A stretch of DNA of 50,722 bases from Armatimonadota bacterium (GTDB lineage Bacteria > Armatimonadota > JAAZEB01): positions 1-50,722 of the forward strand of contig JAAZEB010000247.1 of NCBI GenBank assembly GCA_012512505.1, given 5' to 3'. The notes under the pieces were generated by a model, which made no database searches, was not told where the DNA came from, and saw nothing but the letters and a program-made list of their open reading frames with translations. Within the stretch, counting starts at the first letter, position 1; each line of letters starts with the position of its first letter. Position numbers and translations under genes: made by a program. Below, piece after piece: positions 25,677 to 34,418 of this stretch.

Positions 25677-26027
25677 TCAGTTGGCGGTGAGGACCTCCTG
25701 CACCCCCAGGATGCCCAGCACCCGCGACACCCAGGGCGTGGCGCCGCGGATCGCCAACTCGCACCCCCGGGCCTGCATCGCGCGCCGCTGGGCGTAGAGC
25801 CACTGCGCCGCCCGAATGTCCACCAGGTCCACCCCACTCAGGTCGAGCTCCACCCGCCGCACGCCCCCCTGCTCCAGCTCCGCCAGCATCCGGCCCAGCG
25901 AGGGGTAGCTGCACCGGTCCAGATCGCCCGCGAGGACAAGCGCCACCGGGTCGAGGCCGGCACACTGCACCCGCAGCATTCCTGGTACCAGGTCTTGCGT
26001 CATGCCAGCACCGGTCCCCACTCCCAT
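25677..26027 (-). CDS. STAS-domain protein without phosphorylatable Ser
   Basis: ATG 26027 after GGGACGGAG gives 116 residues: one STAS domain with a short N-terminal tail. The core is clear (VALVLAGDLDRCSYPSLGRML, VRRVELDLSGVDLVDIRAAQWLY). At the place of the Ser in SpoIIAA (usual D-S/T-S/T-G) this protein reads DIRAA (70-74), so phosphorylation-based switching is unlikely. It could be a constitutive antagonist or a structural STAS module. It is the last gene of a minus-strand run; a weak hairpin lies upstream. Compare the STAS protein at 8347, which keeps the Ser. Confidence 0.85.
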   Translation of the reverse strand: MGVGTGAGMTQDLVPGMLRVQCAGLDPVALVLAGDLDRCSYPSLGRMLAELEQGGVRRVELDLSGVDLVDIRAAQWLYAQRRAMQARGCELAIRGATPWVSRVLGILGVQEVLTAN

Positions 26028-26161
26028 GCTCCGTCCCTTCCAGGCTGAGGCGTTATCCAGACGCGCCCTCAGAATCATGCCGTTGCTGCCCCACGCCGCA
26101 CCGACACCCGCGCGCCTGGGCGATTTCCTCAAAGGACGACCTTCCCGTTCCCCTGGTTCAG

Positions 26162-26180
26162 CCTGCTAGCGCTCTGCAGG
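26162..26180 (-). terminator. Weak hairpin after the TPR gene
   Basis: CCTGC (26162-26166) pairs with GCAGG (26176-26180) around nine bases, 18 bases after the TPR stop codon. It is short, and read-through into the STAS gene is possible. Confidence 0.3.
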
Positions 26181-26197
26181 GAATCCCGATCCCCCGC

Positions 26198-27109
26198 TCA
26201 GGTGGTGCGCCCGCGTGGCAGGCGCGGCGGAGACAGCGGCGCCTCCCGCGGCTGCGCCGGAGGACCGACCTCCTCCGCGTCGTCATCGGGCGCCGACGGC
26301 CGCCTCACTCCCGGGGGTACCAGCGGCACGGGGAGACGCCGGCCGGCCCGCACCTGCCGGAGGGCCGCCTGCACCCCCGGCAGCTTCGGGTCCTGACGGG
26401 CGGCCTTGCCCAGCTCTACCAGCGCCGGGTCGCGCAGGCCGGCGCGGGCAAGGGCCACACCAAAGTGGAAGCGCACCTCGGCATCGCCAGGGAGGGCGGC
26501 GACCGCCCGACGAAGCTGCCGGATCGCCGCCGTCAGATCCCCTCGCTGGTAAAGCGCCCACCCCAGGCTGTCGATGATCGCGCCCTCTTCCGGCGCCAAC
26601 TGCAGCGCCCGCTGCAGTAGCTCCACGGCCAGGCCGATGCGGTATCCCCGGTACGCGTAGAAGTAGCCAAGCGCGTTCAGCGCCTGTGGATCCCCCGGCC
26701 GCCGGCGCAGCGCCTCCCGGTAGGTGGCTTCCGCCTGCTCGTCGCGGCCGGTCTTCTCGTAGGCGATCCCGAGCAGCACACGCGCCGGGTGCACCGGGTC
26801 GGCGGCCACCGCGCGCGAGAGATAGTGCTCCGCCTTGCGCCATTGCTGGGCCTGCAAGAAGCGCGCTCCGATCTGGAACAGATCATCCGGCGCGTTTCCG
26901 CGCTGCGCCAGGAAACGCCCGTAGGCGCCCTCGGCGCGGCTCACCTCGCCCAGGCTCAACCACTGATCGCCGATGGTGAGCGCCGCGCGCGGGCTCTGGC
27001 GCGCCCAGGCCGCCAGAGCCGCGATGCCAAGCAGCACCACGAGCAGCAGTGGCCACGCCCGCCCAGCGCGCCCCGGCGTCAACTTCCCTGGCACACAGCG
27101 TGCGAACAT
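26198..27109 (-). CDS. Membrane-anchored TPR protein
   Basis: The 303-residue protein has one N-terminal membrane helix (WPLLLVVLLGIAALAAWA, 19-36), about six TPR-like units (45-245; for example ALNALGYFYAYRGYRIGLAVELLQRAL), and a Pro-rich C-terminal tail of about 50 residues (VPLVPPGVRRPSAPDDDAEE). The helix should place the repeats outside the membrane. It lies 61 bases after tsaC on the same strand. The role is probably scaffolding; the partner is not known. AGGGGG lies ten bases before ATG 27109. Confidence 0.87.
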   Translation of the reverse strand: MFARCVPGKLTPGRAGRAWPLLLVVLLGIAALAAWARQSPRAALTIGDQWLSLGEVSRAEGAYGRFLAQRGNAPDDLFQIGARFLQAQQWRKAEHYLSRAVAADPVHPARVLLGIAYEKTGRDEQAEATYREALRRRPGDPQALNALGYFYAYRGYRIGLAVELLQRALQLAPEEGAIIDSLGWALYQRGDLTAAIRQLRRAVAALPGDAEVRFHFGVALARAGLRDPALVELGKAARQDPKLPGVQAALRQVRAGRRLPVPLVPPGVRRPSAPDDDAEEVGPPAQPREAPLSPPRLPRGRTT

Positions 27110-27170
27110 TCGTTGCGACCCCCTGCTGGTAGTACGACGGCGGGGCAGCCGATTCCTGCCGTCGCGGCCA

Positions 27171-27836
27171 TCAGTCGCTCAGGTTCGGAAGGTAGGGCCG
27201 CAGCGCCACGGCCGGCACGGCGCCATGGCGCACCACGCGCGGCGGCTCCACCGTCAGGTCCACCACCGTGGAGGGCACCTGCAGGCGGGCCGGCCCGGCG
27301 TCCAGCACCAGCTCGATGCGCCCGCCCAGGTCGGCCATCACGTCGTCGGCGGAGACGGCGCTGCGAGCGCCGGAGCGATTGGCGCTCGGCGCCGCCAGCG
27401 GCACGCCAACGGCCTCGATCAGGGCCCGGGCCACCGCGTGGTCGGGCATGCGCACCGCCACCGTGTCCCCGCCGGCGGTCACACTGTCGGGAAGCTCTGG
27501 CCGGCGGGGCAACACTAGCGTCAGCGGTCCGGGGAAAAAGCGTGCCATCAACTCCCGGGCCACCGGGGGCACGGCACGCGCCACGAGCGCCACCTGTTCG
27601 ACGCGCGCCAGGTGCGCGATCAGCGGCTTCCCCTCCGGCCGGCCCTTGACCGCGAAAACGCGCCGCACGGCGGCATCGTCGGTAATGACCGCCGCCAACC
27701 CGTAAACCGTCTCGGTCGGAAAGGCCACCACGCCCCCGGCGCGCAGGATGGCGGCCGCCTCAGCGATCACCGCCGGGTCCGGCCGCTCGCGATCCACCGG
27801 CAGACGCCGGGTGTGGATCGTCTGGCTCTCTACCAT
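27171..27836 (-). CDS. tsaC: Threonylcarbamoyl-AMP synthase (TsaC/YrdC/Sua5 family)
   Basis: The 221-residue protein makes L-threonylcarbamoyl-AMP from threonine, bicarbonate and ATP, the first step of t6A synthesis at position 37 of ANN-decoding tRNAs. The YrdC core is complete: GGVVAFPTETVYGLAA (34-49), KGRPEGKPL (64-72), and APSANRSG (about 149-156). The C-terminal Sua5 domain is absent, so it is the short TsaC form. ATG 27836 is only five bases after a -10-like TATAAG (27842-27847), with no well-placed ribosome-binding site, so a leaderless message is possible. It lies in a run of envelope genes. Confidence 0.93.
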   Translation of the reverse strand: MVESQTIHTRRLPVDRERPDPAVIAEAAAILRAGGVVAFPTETVYGLAAVITDDAAVRRVFAVKGRPEGKPLIAHLARVEQVALVARAVPPVARELMARFFPGPLTLVLPRRPELPDSVTAGGDTVAVRMPDHAVARALIEAVGVPLAAPSANRSGARSAVSADDVMADLGGRIELVLDAGPARLQVPSTVVDLTVEPPRVVRHGAVPAVALRPYLPNLSD

Positions 27837-27841
27837 ATTCG

Positions 27842-27847
27842 CTTATA
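27842..27847 (-). promoter_or_regulatory. Possible -10 box of a leaderless tsaC transcript
   Basis: TATAAG on the minus strand ends five bases before the ATG. No -35 box is visible at the usual distance, so this is tentative. Confidence 0.35.
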
Positions 27848-27907
27848 CCCTCTCAAAAGGGACGATACTCCCTGCCCGCGGAGCGCCTCGCCGGGCGCCC
27901 CTCACCG

Positions 27908-28582
27908 TCACGGCTCCCTCAACCGCTGCCGCAGTGTCTCCTGGAACTCGCGCCAGGGGAAGCCATCGCCGGGGCATGCCGTCTGGCCCACCTCGCTGTG
28001 GCGATAGACCTGGCGTGGGGAGATCCCGTACTTGCGCGCCAGGCGCACGCACAGGTCGGTGAGGGCCGCCAACTGCGCCGCGGGCGGGCGCACCGGCCCC
28101 TGGCGCCCGTGGGGGTTCTCGGCGCGGGAGAAGTTCCCCACCAGGCAGAGGCCCAGCGAGCGGTCGTTCAGGTGCCGGGCATGCGCCCCGATGCAGCCCT
28201 CCGGCCGCCCCGGCTGCACCGTGCCATCCTGAAGCACCACGTAGTGGTAGCCGATGTGGTAGACCTTGCCACGGTAGACGGTGCGGAAGCCCCGGCGCGC
28301 GTGCATCGCGTCGATGGCCTCGGCGTCGATGGGCCGGCCATCGACGCTCGGCGGGCTGGCCGAGTGGTGGATGATGATCGCCCGGGGTCCGGGGGAGAAG
28401 AGGCGCCGCAGCCGCGGCGGGCGCGCCCACGCCCAGAGGGCTGCCAGGAGGGCGAGGAAGAGCAGCAGCCAGCAGCCGCAGCCCCGGCGCCGCAGAGCGC
28501 GACGGCGCCGCGACCGCTCCCGGTCAGGCCTGGCTGCCGGGCGGGTCGGGCGCCGTCGGTATCTGCGGCGAGAAGTGGGCAA
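27908..28582 (-). CDS. N-acetylmuramoyl-L-alanine amidase, membrane-anchored (Amidase_2 fold)
   Basis: The 224-residue protein has a very Arg-rich cytoplasmic tail (1-34), one helix (37-53) and an Amidase_2/PGRP domain. Zinc ligands are His72 (IIIHHSA), His195 (YRHSEVG) and Cys203 (TACPG). Tyr112 and the peptide-binding region (GYHYVVLQDG, NDRSLGLCLVGNF) are also present. It should cut the bond between MurNAc and L-Ala in peptidoglycan. The start appears to be TTG 28582, since no ATG or GTG precedes the helix in frame; it follows the HEAT gene stop by 13 bases, so translation may depend on coupling. Confidence 0.9.
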   Translation of the reverse strand: MPTSRRRYRRRPTRPAARPDRERSRRRRALRRRGCGCWLLLFLALLAALWAWARPPRLRRLFSPGPRAIIIHHSASPPSVDGRPIDAEAIDAMHARRGFRTVYRGKVYHIGYHYVVLQDGTVQPGRPEGCIGAHARHLNDRSLGLCLVGNFSRAENPHGRQGPVRPPAAQLAALTDLCVRLARKYGISPRQVYRHSEVGQTACPGDGFPWREFQETLRQRLREP

Positions 28583-28595
28583 GGGGGGCTAACGT

Positions 28596-30116
28596 CTAGC
28601 CGACGCGGCGCCCCTCGCGGACCTGCCGGAGGGCGCGCTCGGCGGCACTGCGGAGGGTCCGGTCCGTCTGCGCGCTAGACAGGTTCTCCAGCAGCCGCAA
28701 AGCACGGGTGTCGGCGATGGAACCTAGGGCAAGCACGGCGCGCTGCCGGGCGGGCAAGCTTCCACCCTTCTCCGCCGCTGCCATCAGCGCCGGCACGGCG
28801 GCGGCACCGATCTTCTCCAATGCCGCCTGCGCGTAGAAAGCGCTCGAGGACTGCGCCCCCTGGCCGAGCATCTTCACCAGGCCAGGGATCGCCGGCTCAC
28901 CCACGATCGCCAGTGAATCGCGCGCCTGGATGGCGACCCGCCAGGCCCGGTCTCCCAGCGCGCTCAACAGCGGCGCCACCACGCGGGGGTCGCCAGCACG
29001 GCCGAGGGCTTCGGCGGCCATCCGCCGCACGTTCTCGTCGGGGTCGCGGAGGGCGCTGGCAATCACGCCGACGCAGCGCGGGTCGTCGATGCCCTGGAGC
29101 GCCTTGAGCGCGCCGACGCGTACCTCATAGCGGTCCTCCTTCAGCAGCCCGGACAGGGCCGACACCGCCGGCGGGCCAATCTTGGCGAGCGCCTCCACGG
29201 CGGCATCGCGCAGCGACTCGTCGTAGCCTTTCAGGTAGCCCTGGAGAAGCGCCACCGCGCGCGGGTCTCGCAGTTCGCCCAGGCCGACGATGGCGTTGTT
29301 CACCACGGCCGGATCCTTCTCGCTGAGGGTGGCCCGCAGGAGGGAATAGGCGTCCGGGTGGCGCAAGCGACCGAGGGCTACCAGCCCGGCCTGCCGGATC
29401 GCCGGGTCCACCTTCGGGTCGTTGAGGGCGGCGCGGATCGGGCCCGCCGCCGTCTGGGCGTTCAGCCGGCTGAGGATATCCATGGCGCAGGCCTTGGTGC
29501 CGGCGTCCGCGTCCTTATCGGCCAGCTTCTTCATCAGCCAGGGCACCGCCCCCTGCCGCAGCGTCGTCACCACCTGGGTGACCCCGGGGCGCGCGGCCGG
29601 AGTGGCGATGGCATCAATCAGCGGCACGCTGGTGGTCGTTTCACCCTTCACCGGCGCCAGCGAGGGCATCCCGATGCGGATCAGCGCTTGGGCGGCCCGG
29701 TTCTTCACGTTCAGGTCCGGGTTGCTCAACGCCCCGACCAAATTGGGGATGGAGGTCGGCTGCATCTTCTCCAGCGCGAACTGGGCCTCGTTTTGGACCG
29801 TCGGGTTGCGGTCCTTCATCAGGTTCACCAGTTCGTCGGCCGCCGCGCCCGTGTTCATCTCGCGGAGGGTGACGATCATCGGGCGCTTCACCGGCACCGG
29901 CTGCCGGCTGAGAACGTCCGTGAGGATCTTCCACTCCATCAGCTTCTCGGTGCTGCGCAGGCGCACGGCCGTGTCCGGGCTCCGCAGGCCGGCGATCACG
30001 CTCTTCTTGTGGATGCTCTTGCCAACCAGGTAGATGATGATCGCCACGACGATGGCGCAAACGACCAGAACGCGGCGGTTGCTGCCGCTGGCCTCCGGCT
30101 CGGATACTTCAGCCAC
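28596..30116 (-). CDS. Membrane-anchored HEAT-repeat protein
   Basis: GTG 30116 follows AAGGAGGTC and encodes 506 residues. After a short N-terminal tail one membrane helix (RVLVVCAIVVAIIIYLVG, 15-32) is followed by about 13 HEAT or PBS-lyase-like repeats of 30-31 residues (for example DPDENVRRMAAEALGRAGDP). Such arrays bind proteins. The helix puts the array outside the cytoplasm if the N-terminus is inside. It is the first gene after the strong minus-strand promoter at 30241-30269 and leads the amidase, tsaC and TPR run, which suggests a cell-envelope role. Confidence 0.92.
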   Translation of the reverse strand: MAEVSEPEASGSNRRVLVVCAIVVAIIIYLVGKSIHKKSVIAGLRSPDTAVRLRSTEKLMEWKILTDVLSRQPVPVKRPMIVTLREMNTGAAADELVNLMKDRNPTVQNEAQFALEKMQPTSIPNLVGALSNPDLNVKNRAAQALIRIGMPSLAPVKGETTTSVPLIDAIATPAARPGVTQVVTTLRQGAVPWLMKKLADKDADAGTKACAMDILSRLNAQTAAGPIRAALNDPKVDPAIRQAGLVALGRLRHPDAYSLLRATLSEKDPAVVNNAIVGLGELRDPRAVALLQGYLKGYDESLRDAAVEALAKIGPPAVSALSGLLKEDRYEVRVGALKALQGIDDPRCVGVIASALRDPDENVRRMAAEALGRAGDPRVVAPLLSALGDRAWRVAIQARDSLAIVGEPAIPGLVKMLGQGAQSSSAFYAQAALEKIGAAAVPALMAAAEKGGSLPARQRAVLALGSIADTRALRLLENLSSAQTDRTLRSAAERALRQVREGRRVG

Positions 30117-30499
30117 TGTTGACCTCCTTGGGCGGTGGGGGGACCCCGATCGGCTGGGGCTTGGCAGGCTGCAAGACGCTCTCCCCAGGGGCCGCGAATC
30201 CTATCCACACGGACGTGAGGGCACCCTGGAATTCGCAGCCATTATGCCACAGGGCCCCTGCTTTGTCAACCCTCGCCTGCCCGCAAGCGCCCGGGCAGGA
30301 CGCTGCCTTACGGGCGCCGAACGAAGCATCGGGGGCGGCTGCCGGCACCCGGTGGTGCCACGGCGGGCACGCGGGTGCTGCCTGCGTTTCTTTCGCCGCC
30401 GAGCCGACCGATCCCTGCGGCGGATGGCCGACAGGCACAAACAGCGCGCCTCCCCGGCGCGGCCGTAAGCGCCCTTTCTTGAATTCTACGGGAGACGAT
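30117..30499. other. Divergent intergenic region (383 bp)
   Basis: It holds the minus-strand HEAT promoter (30241-30269) and a small hairpin (CGCGCC 30445-30450 with GGCGCG 30456-30461). I see no credible gene and no good plus-strand promoter in it. Confidence 0.6.
30241..30269 (-). promoter_or_regulatory. Near-consensus sigma70 promoter of the HEAT-amidase run
   Basis: On the minus strand TTGACA (30269-30264), a 17-base spacer and CATAAT (30246-30241) match the ideal promoter in 11 of 12 positions. Transcription should start near 30234, about 118 bases before the HEAT start codon. Confidence 0.8.
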
Positions 30500-32614
30500 A
30501 TGGTACACACCCTCACCAGCACGAAAGCGCCGCTGGAGGTGCAGGTTGAGCCGCTGCCAAACGACCTGCGCCTCCTCCTGAAGCTGCGTGACGGCGCCCG
30601 CGCCACGCACGCCGTCACCTACTCGCAGCTTACCGCTTTCTCCTGGCAGCGCCCCTGGTCGCTGGTGCCCGGCGAGGTGGAGGGCATCACGGTGAAGGCA
30701 ATGGGGCCTCACGCCCTCCTGGTGGATGCCGAAGTCTCCGGCTTCCACGTGGAGGACCTCCTCTCCGTCTCCCGCGCCGGGCTGCGCCTCCGGCGCCGGT
30801 GGACCTACCGCGGCCTGGAACCGCGCTCGGAGGTAGTGGTCGGCACCTGCCTTCCCGCCGGCGAGGGCACCCGCGAGAAGATCACCCTGCCCCACGTGCT
30901 CTACAACAACAACCCGGCGGCCGACCCAAACCGACTGGTGCCGCACCTGCCCCGGGAGGCAGGATATGCTCTGGTCGTCGAGGAGCACCGCCTGCCGATC
31001 CCCGGGATCAACGTGGAGTGGGAGGTGGGCGGCGAGTTCTACGCGCTCACGCTGCTGGCGGTGCCGGCGACGGTGACGCTGCCGGGCGCGCAGCCGGACC
31101 ACGCCTGGTCGCTGGGCGGCGTGCATGCCGGCAGCCACCTCGAACTGGTCAGCCTCAGCGGGGTGGTGGCCCTGAACAACGAGAAGGACGTGATCTACGG
31201 CGCCCAGAACCGCGCCTTCCCCTACCCCGGTGGCGGCTACCTGACGCTGCAGCGCGGCGACGTGCTGGAGAAAACGGTGGTCATCGAGCTGCACCGCTGC
31301 GAGGCGGAGGGGCGTGGCTTCCGGCGCCTGGTGCGCGTCGGCTGGGAGGTGCTGCGGCCCACGGCGCGGCCGGCGCTGGGGCTGGAGCGCGCCATCGACC
31401 TGAAGCTGAACGCCCTGCAGAGCCGCTGGCGCGAGCAGCACGGCCACGGCGGGTTCACCTGGATCCCGGACACGCCAGCGGAGGGGAATGTCTACAACGC
31501 CCCGCCGGGGTTTCTCTTCGGGTGGGTTGGGCAGTCGCTGCGGCTGGCGTGGTGCGCGCTGGCCCACGGCCTCCGGGCGCGCGACAAGGGCTGGGTCGCC
31601 CGCGGTCAGGCAGTGCTAGACTGCTTCGCCGCGGCGCCGCAGCTTCCCGAGGCCCCCGGGCTGCGCTACCTTTTCTGCGACCTCCAGGATGGCGAGTGGT
31701 ACGCCGGCGAGTGGCGCGGGCGCGACCGGATCAGCACCCGCATGTTTGGCGAGGCGATCACCAACCTGGCCGATTGCCTCCTGCTGCTCCGGCGTCACGA
31801 GCTGCCGGTGAAGCAGCAGTGGCGCGATGCCCTGGACGAGGGCGCGCGCTTCCTGGCCTCGCCGCGCCGGCTCAATGAGGCAGGGATCTTCCCGATCTTC
31901 CTCACCCCGGCCGGCCGGCCGGCCGACGAGCAGATCGCCGCCGGCGGCGTGGCCTGCGTGACGGCGCTGTTGGCCGCCGCCGAAGTGACGAGCGACCCAT
32001 GGCTGCGCGCGCAAGGGCTGGAGCTGCTGCAGCGCTATTACGCGCACTTCGCGCGCACGCTGGAGCGACCGTTCAGCCGTGCCACGCTGGATGCCGCCTG
32101 CGAGGATAAGGAAGCAGGGATCTACTTCTTCCTGGCCGCCTACCGGGCGTTCGTCCTGACCGGCGACCGCGTCTACGGCGAGTACGCCCGTCTTGCCGCC
32201 GAGTGGATCACCACCTTCGTCTACTTCTGGGACGTGGCGTTCCGCCCCGGCAGCGCCTGCGCCATCAACGCCTTCCGCTCCACCTTCTGGCCGGGCGTCA
32301 GCGTGCAGAACATGCACCTGGATGTCTTCTTCCCCGCATTCGAGGTGTACGACCTGGGTCGACGCCTGGAAGACCGCCTGCTGCGCGACGTTGGCCGCGG
32401 AGTGGTGCAGGCGTGGACGCACGGGATCGCCCAGCGGCCGGGGCACTGGGGCTTCCCCACCCGGGGCGAGCAGGCGGAGCAGTTCAACCACACCAACTAC
32501 TTCCAGGGCCCCTTCACCGAGGCCGATTGGCGCGGCAGCGTGAACCGCTGGAACCCCTCCTGGATCATCGGCCTGGTGCTGCAGGCCGCGCTGCGGTTCC
32601 AAGAGGGCCGGTAG
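30500..32614 (+). CDS. Alpha/alpha-barrel protein, glycosidase-like (704 aa)
   Basis: ATG 30500 follows GGGAGA; upstream in-frame sequence has no signs of coding. There is no signal peptide, so the protein is cytoplasmic. Residues 1-300 form a beta-rich module ([33 protein letters not shown]). Residues 310-704 are helical with the pattern of an (alpha/alpha)6 toroid ([56 protein letters not shown]). That layout occurs in several glycoside hydrolase and lyase families; I cannot name one. With the sugar importer downstream it may process imported oligosaccharides. It is probably not co-transcribed with ispG, which has its own promoter. Confidence 0.85.
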   Translation: MVHTLTSTKAPLEVQVEPLPNDLRLLLKLRDGARATHAVTYSQLTAFSWQRPWSLVPGEVEGITVKAMGPHALLVDAEVSGFHVEDLLSVSRAGLRLRRRWTYRGLEPRSEVVVGTCLPAGEGTREKITLPHVLYNNNPAADPNRLVPHLPREAGYALVVEEHRLPIPGINVEWEVGGEFYALTLLAVPATVTLPGAQPDHAWSLGGVHAGSHLELVSLSGVVALNNEKDVIYGAQNRAFPYPGGGYLTLQRGDVLEKTVVIELHRCEAEGRGFRRLVRVGWEVLRPTARPALGLERAIDLKLNALQSRWREQHGHGGFTWIPDTPAEGNVYNAPPGFLFGWVGQSLRLAWCALAHGLRARDKGWVARGQAVLDCFAAAPQLPEAPGLRYLFCDLQDGEWYAGEWRGRDRISTRMFGEAITNLADCLLLLRRHELPVKQQWRDALDEGARFLASPRRLNEAGIFPIFLTPAGRPADEQIAAGGVACVTALLAAAEVTSDPWLRAQGLELLQRYYAHFARTLERPFSRATLDAACEDKEAGIYFFLAAYRAFVLTGDRVYGEYARLAAEWITTFVYFWDVAFRPGSACAINAFRSTFWPGVSVQNMHLDVFFPAFEVYDLGRRLEDRLLRDVGRGVVQAWTHGIAQRPGHWGFPTRGEQAEQFNHTNYFQGPFTEADWRGSVNRWNPSWIIGLVLQAALRFQEGR

Positions 32615-32645
32615 GCCACCCGGTCAGACTCGGGTTCGGCAGCGT

Positions 32646-32674
32646 TTGCTTCGGGTTCGCCCCTGTGCTATAAT
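32646..32674 (+). promoter_or_regulatory. Promoter placing ispG transcription start at its ATG
   Basis: A perfect TATAAT (32669-32674) lies seven bases before the ATG at 32682. The -35 candidate TTGCTT (32646-32651) is 17 bases upstream and matches only three of six positions. The AGGGG between -10 and ATG is too close to the start codon to act as a ribosome-binding site. Confidence 0.6.
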
Positions 32675-32681
32675 CCAGGGG

Positions 32682-33884
32682 ATGAGCACTCAGGCAACAC
32701 CCAGCATCACGATGCCGCGACGGCGCACCCGCCCGGTGCGGGTTGGCAGCGTGACCATCGGCGGGGGGCACCCGGTGGTGGTCCAGTCGATGATCACCGA
32801 GCACACCCGCGACGTCGCGGCGTGCGTGGAGGCGATCCTGCGCCTGCACCGCGCCGGCTGTGAACTGGTGCGGGTGACGGCACCTACGCTAAACGACGCC
32901 CACGCCATCGGCGCGATCCGCGCGGAGCTGGCGCGGCGCGGCACGCCGGTGCCGCTGGCAGCCGATGTCCACCACGAGGGCACGCGCATCGCCGTGGAAG
33001 TGGCGAAGCACGTCGATAAGGTGCGCATCAACCCGGGGCTGTTTGTCTTCCGCAAGCGCCGCCAGGGCCAGGAGTACACGCCCGAGGAGGCACAGGCGCA
33101 CCGGGACGAGATCGAGCGCGACCTGCTCCCGGTGCTGGAGGCGTGCCGGGCGCACGGCACCGCCCTACGCATCGGCGTCAACCACGGCTCGCTCTCCGAC
33201 CGCATGCTGATGACCTACGGTGACACTCCCGAGGGAATGGTCGAGTCGGCCCTGGAGTTCATCCGCATCTGTGAGAAGCACGATTTCCGCGACCTGATCC
33301 TCTCGCTCAAAGCGTCGCGCGTGCCGGTGATGATTGAGGCCAACCGGCTGCTGGCACGTCGCCTGGCAGAGTTGGGCATGGATTACCCGATCCATCTCGG
33401 GGTCACCGAGGCGGGCGATGGCGACTACGCGCGGGTGAAGTCGACCGCCGGCATCGCCACCCTCCTGGCCGAGGGAATCGGCGACACGATCCGCGTTTCC
33501 CTGTCGGAAGACCCGATCCACGAGATCCCGGTCTGCTACGACATTCTGCAGGCGCTGGGCCTGCGCCGGACAAAGACGGAGTTCATCGCCTGCCCCTCGT
33601 GCGGGCGCACCCGCTTTGACCTGCCGACGGTGCTGGCGCAGGTGAAGGCGGCCACCGGCCACTTGGCGGGCTTGAATATCGCGGTGATGGGCTGCATCGT
33701 CAATGGCCCCGGCGAGATGGCCGATGCCGACTATGGCTACGTCGGCAAAGGTGACGGGATGATCTCCCTCTACCGGGGGCGCGAGATGGTGAAGGCGAGC
33801 GTGCCCCAGGAGCGCGGCGTCGAGGAGTTGGTGCGCCTGATCCAGGCCGACGGGCGCTGGGTGGAGCCCAAAGAGGAGGGTTGA
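32682..33884 (+). CDS. ispG: 4-hydroxy-3-methylbut-2-enyl diphosphate synthase
   Basis: The 400-residue enzyme converts MEcPP to HMBPP, the next-to-last step of the MEP isoprenoid pathway. It needs a [4Fe-4S] cluster, whose ligands here are Cys304 and Cys307 (CPSCGR), Cys338 (GCIVNGPGE) and Glu345. The N-terminal TIM barrel is complete ([24 protein letters not shown]). Length is typical for the bacterial two-domain form. Transcription seems to begin at its ATG. The stop overlaps the next start (TGATG), so the nuclease-like gene is translated with it. No other MEP gene is in the window. Confidence 0.97.
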   Translation: MSTQATPSITMPRRRTRPVRVGSVTIGGGHPVVVQSMITEHTRDVAACVEAILRLHRAGCELVRVTAPTLNDAHAIGAIRAELARRGTPVPLAADVHHEGTRIAVEVAKHVDKVRINPGLFVFRKRRQGQEYTPEEAQAHRDEIERDLLPVLEACRAHGTALRIGVNHGSLSDRMLMTYGDTPEGMVESALEFIRICEKHDFRDLILSLKASRVPVMIEANRLLARRLAELGMDYPIHLGVTEAGDGDYARVKSTAGIATLLAEGIGDTIRVSLSEDPIHEIPVCYDILQALGLRRTKTEFIACPSCGRTRFDLPTVLAQVKAATGHLAGLNIAVMGCIVNGPGEMADADYGYVGKGDGMISLYRGREMVKASVPQERGVEELVRLIQADGRWVEPKEEG

Positions 33885-34324
33885 TGTCCGCGGAGCGCGA
33901 GCACGACGTGGCGGTGGCGAACGTGGCCCACAAGATGCGCGTTGTGGTGTGGGAGGTACACGCCAACGTGGGCGACGCGCCCCGCCGGAGCATCGCCGTG
34001 CCGGGCGGAGCCACGCTCACGCCCGACATCGTCGCCTTCGAGAAGCACACCGGGCGCCTGGCAGCCATCGGCGCCGTGGAGACGGCCGCCACCCTGGCTG
34101 CCGGCTCGGCCGAGTGGAAGCAGTACCAGATGCTGGCGCCCAGGTTCTTCATCTACGTGCCCGAGGAGAGCCTGGACGAGGCCACGCGCCTCTGCCGCCG
34201 GTACAGCATTCCCTACACCGCCCTGCGTGCCTACTACTACAACGCGCGGAACCAGTTCGTGGTGGCCCGGGGCTGGCGCGTGCAACAGCGCAAACGCGCC
34301 GCCGGGGAACCGGGGTCGCCGTAG
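33884..34324 (+). CDS. Unknown protein with PD-(D/E)XK-nuclease-like core
   Basis: ATG 33884 shares a base with the ispG stop. The 146-residue protein has a core that reads like a PD-(D/E)XK nuclease fold: an N-terminal helix, a strand (TLTPDIVAFE) with Pro47-Asp48, then a strand AAIGAVETAATL with Glu66. The position that is Lys in active enzymes is Thr68. The next helix and strand (RFFIYVPEESLDEATRLCRRY) also fit. With Thr in place of Lys the protein is perhaps inactive, or the match is only in fold. Coupling to ispG is unusual and gives no clear hint of role. Confidence 0.7.
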   Translation: MSAEREHDVAVANVAHKMRVVVWEVHANVGDAPRRSIAVPGGATLTPDIVAFEKHTGRLAAIGAVETAATLAAGSAEWKQYQMLAPRFFIYVPEESLDEATRLCRRYSIPYTALRAYYYNARNQFVVARGWRVQQRKRAAGEPGSP

Positions 34325-34418
34325 GGGTAGCCCGGGCAGGTGGCCCGGGCGGGTGGTCGTTTACGGCGCCCCGCAAACAGCCCCGCAACCGGCGTCCAAC
34401 GCAGCCGGCGGAGGCCCC

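Noticed and set aside
30308-31567. Open frame of about 420 codons opposite the alpha/alpha-barrel gene
   Set aside because: No start signals, composition typical of antisense frames, and the plus-strand gene is well supported.
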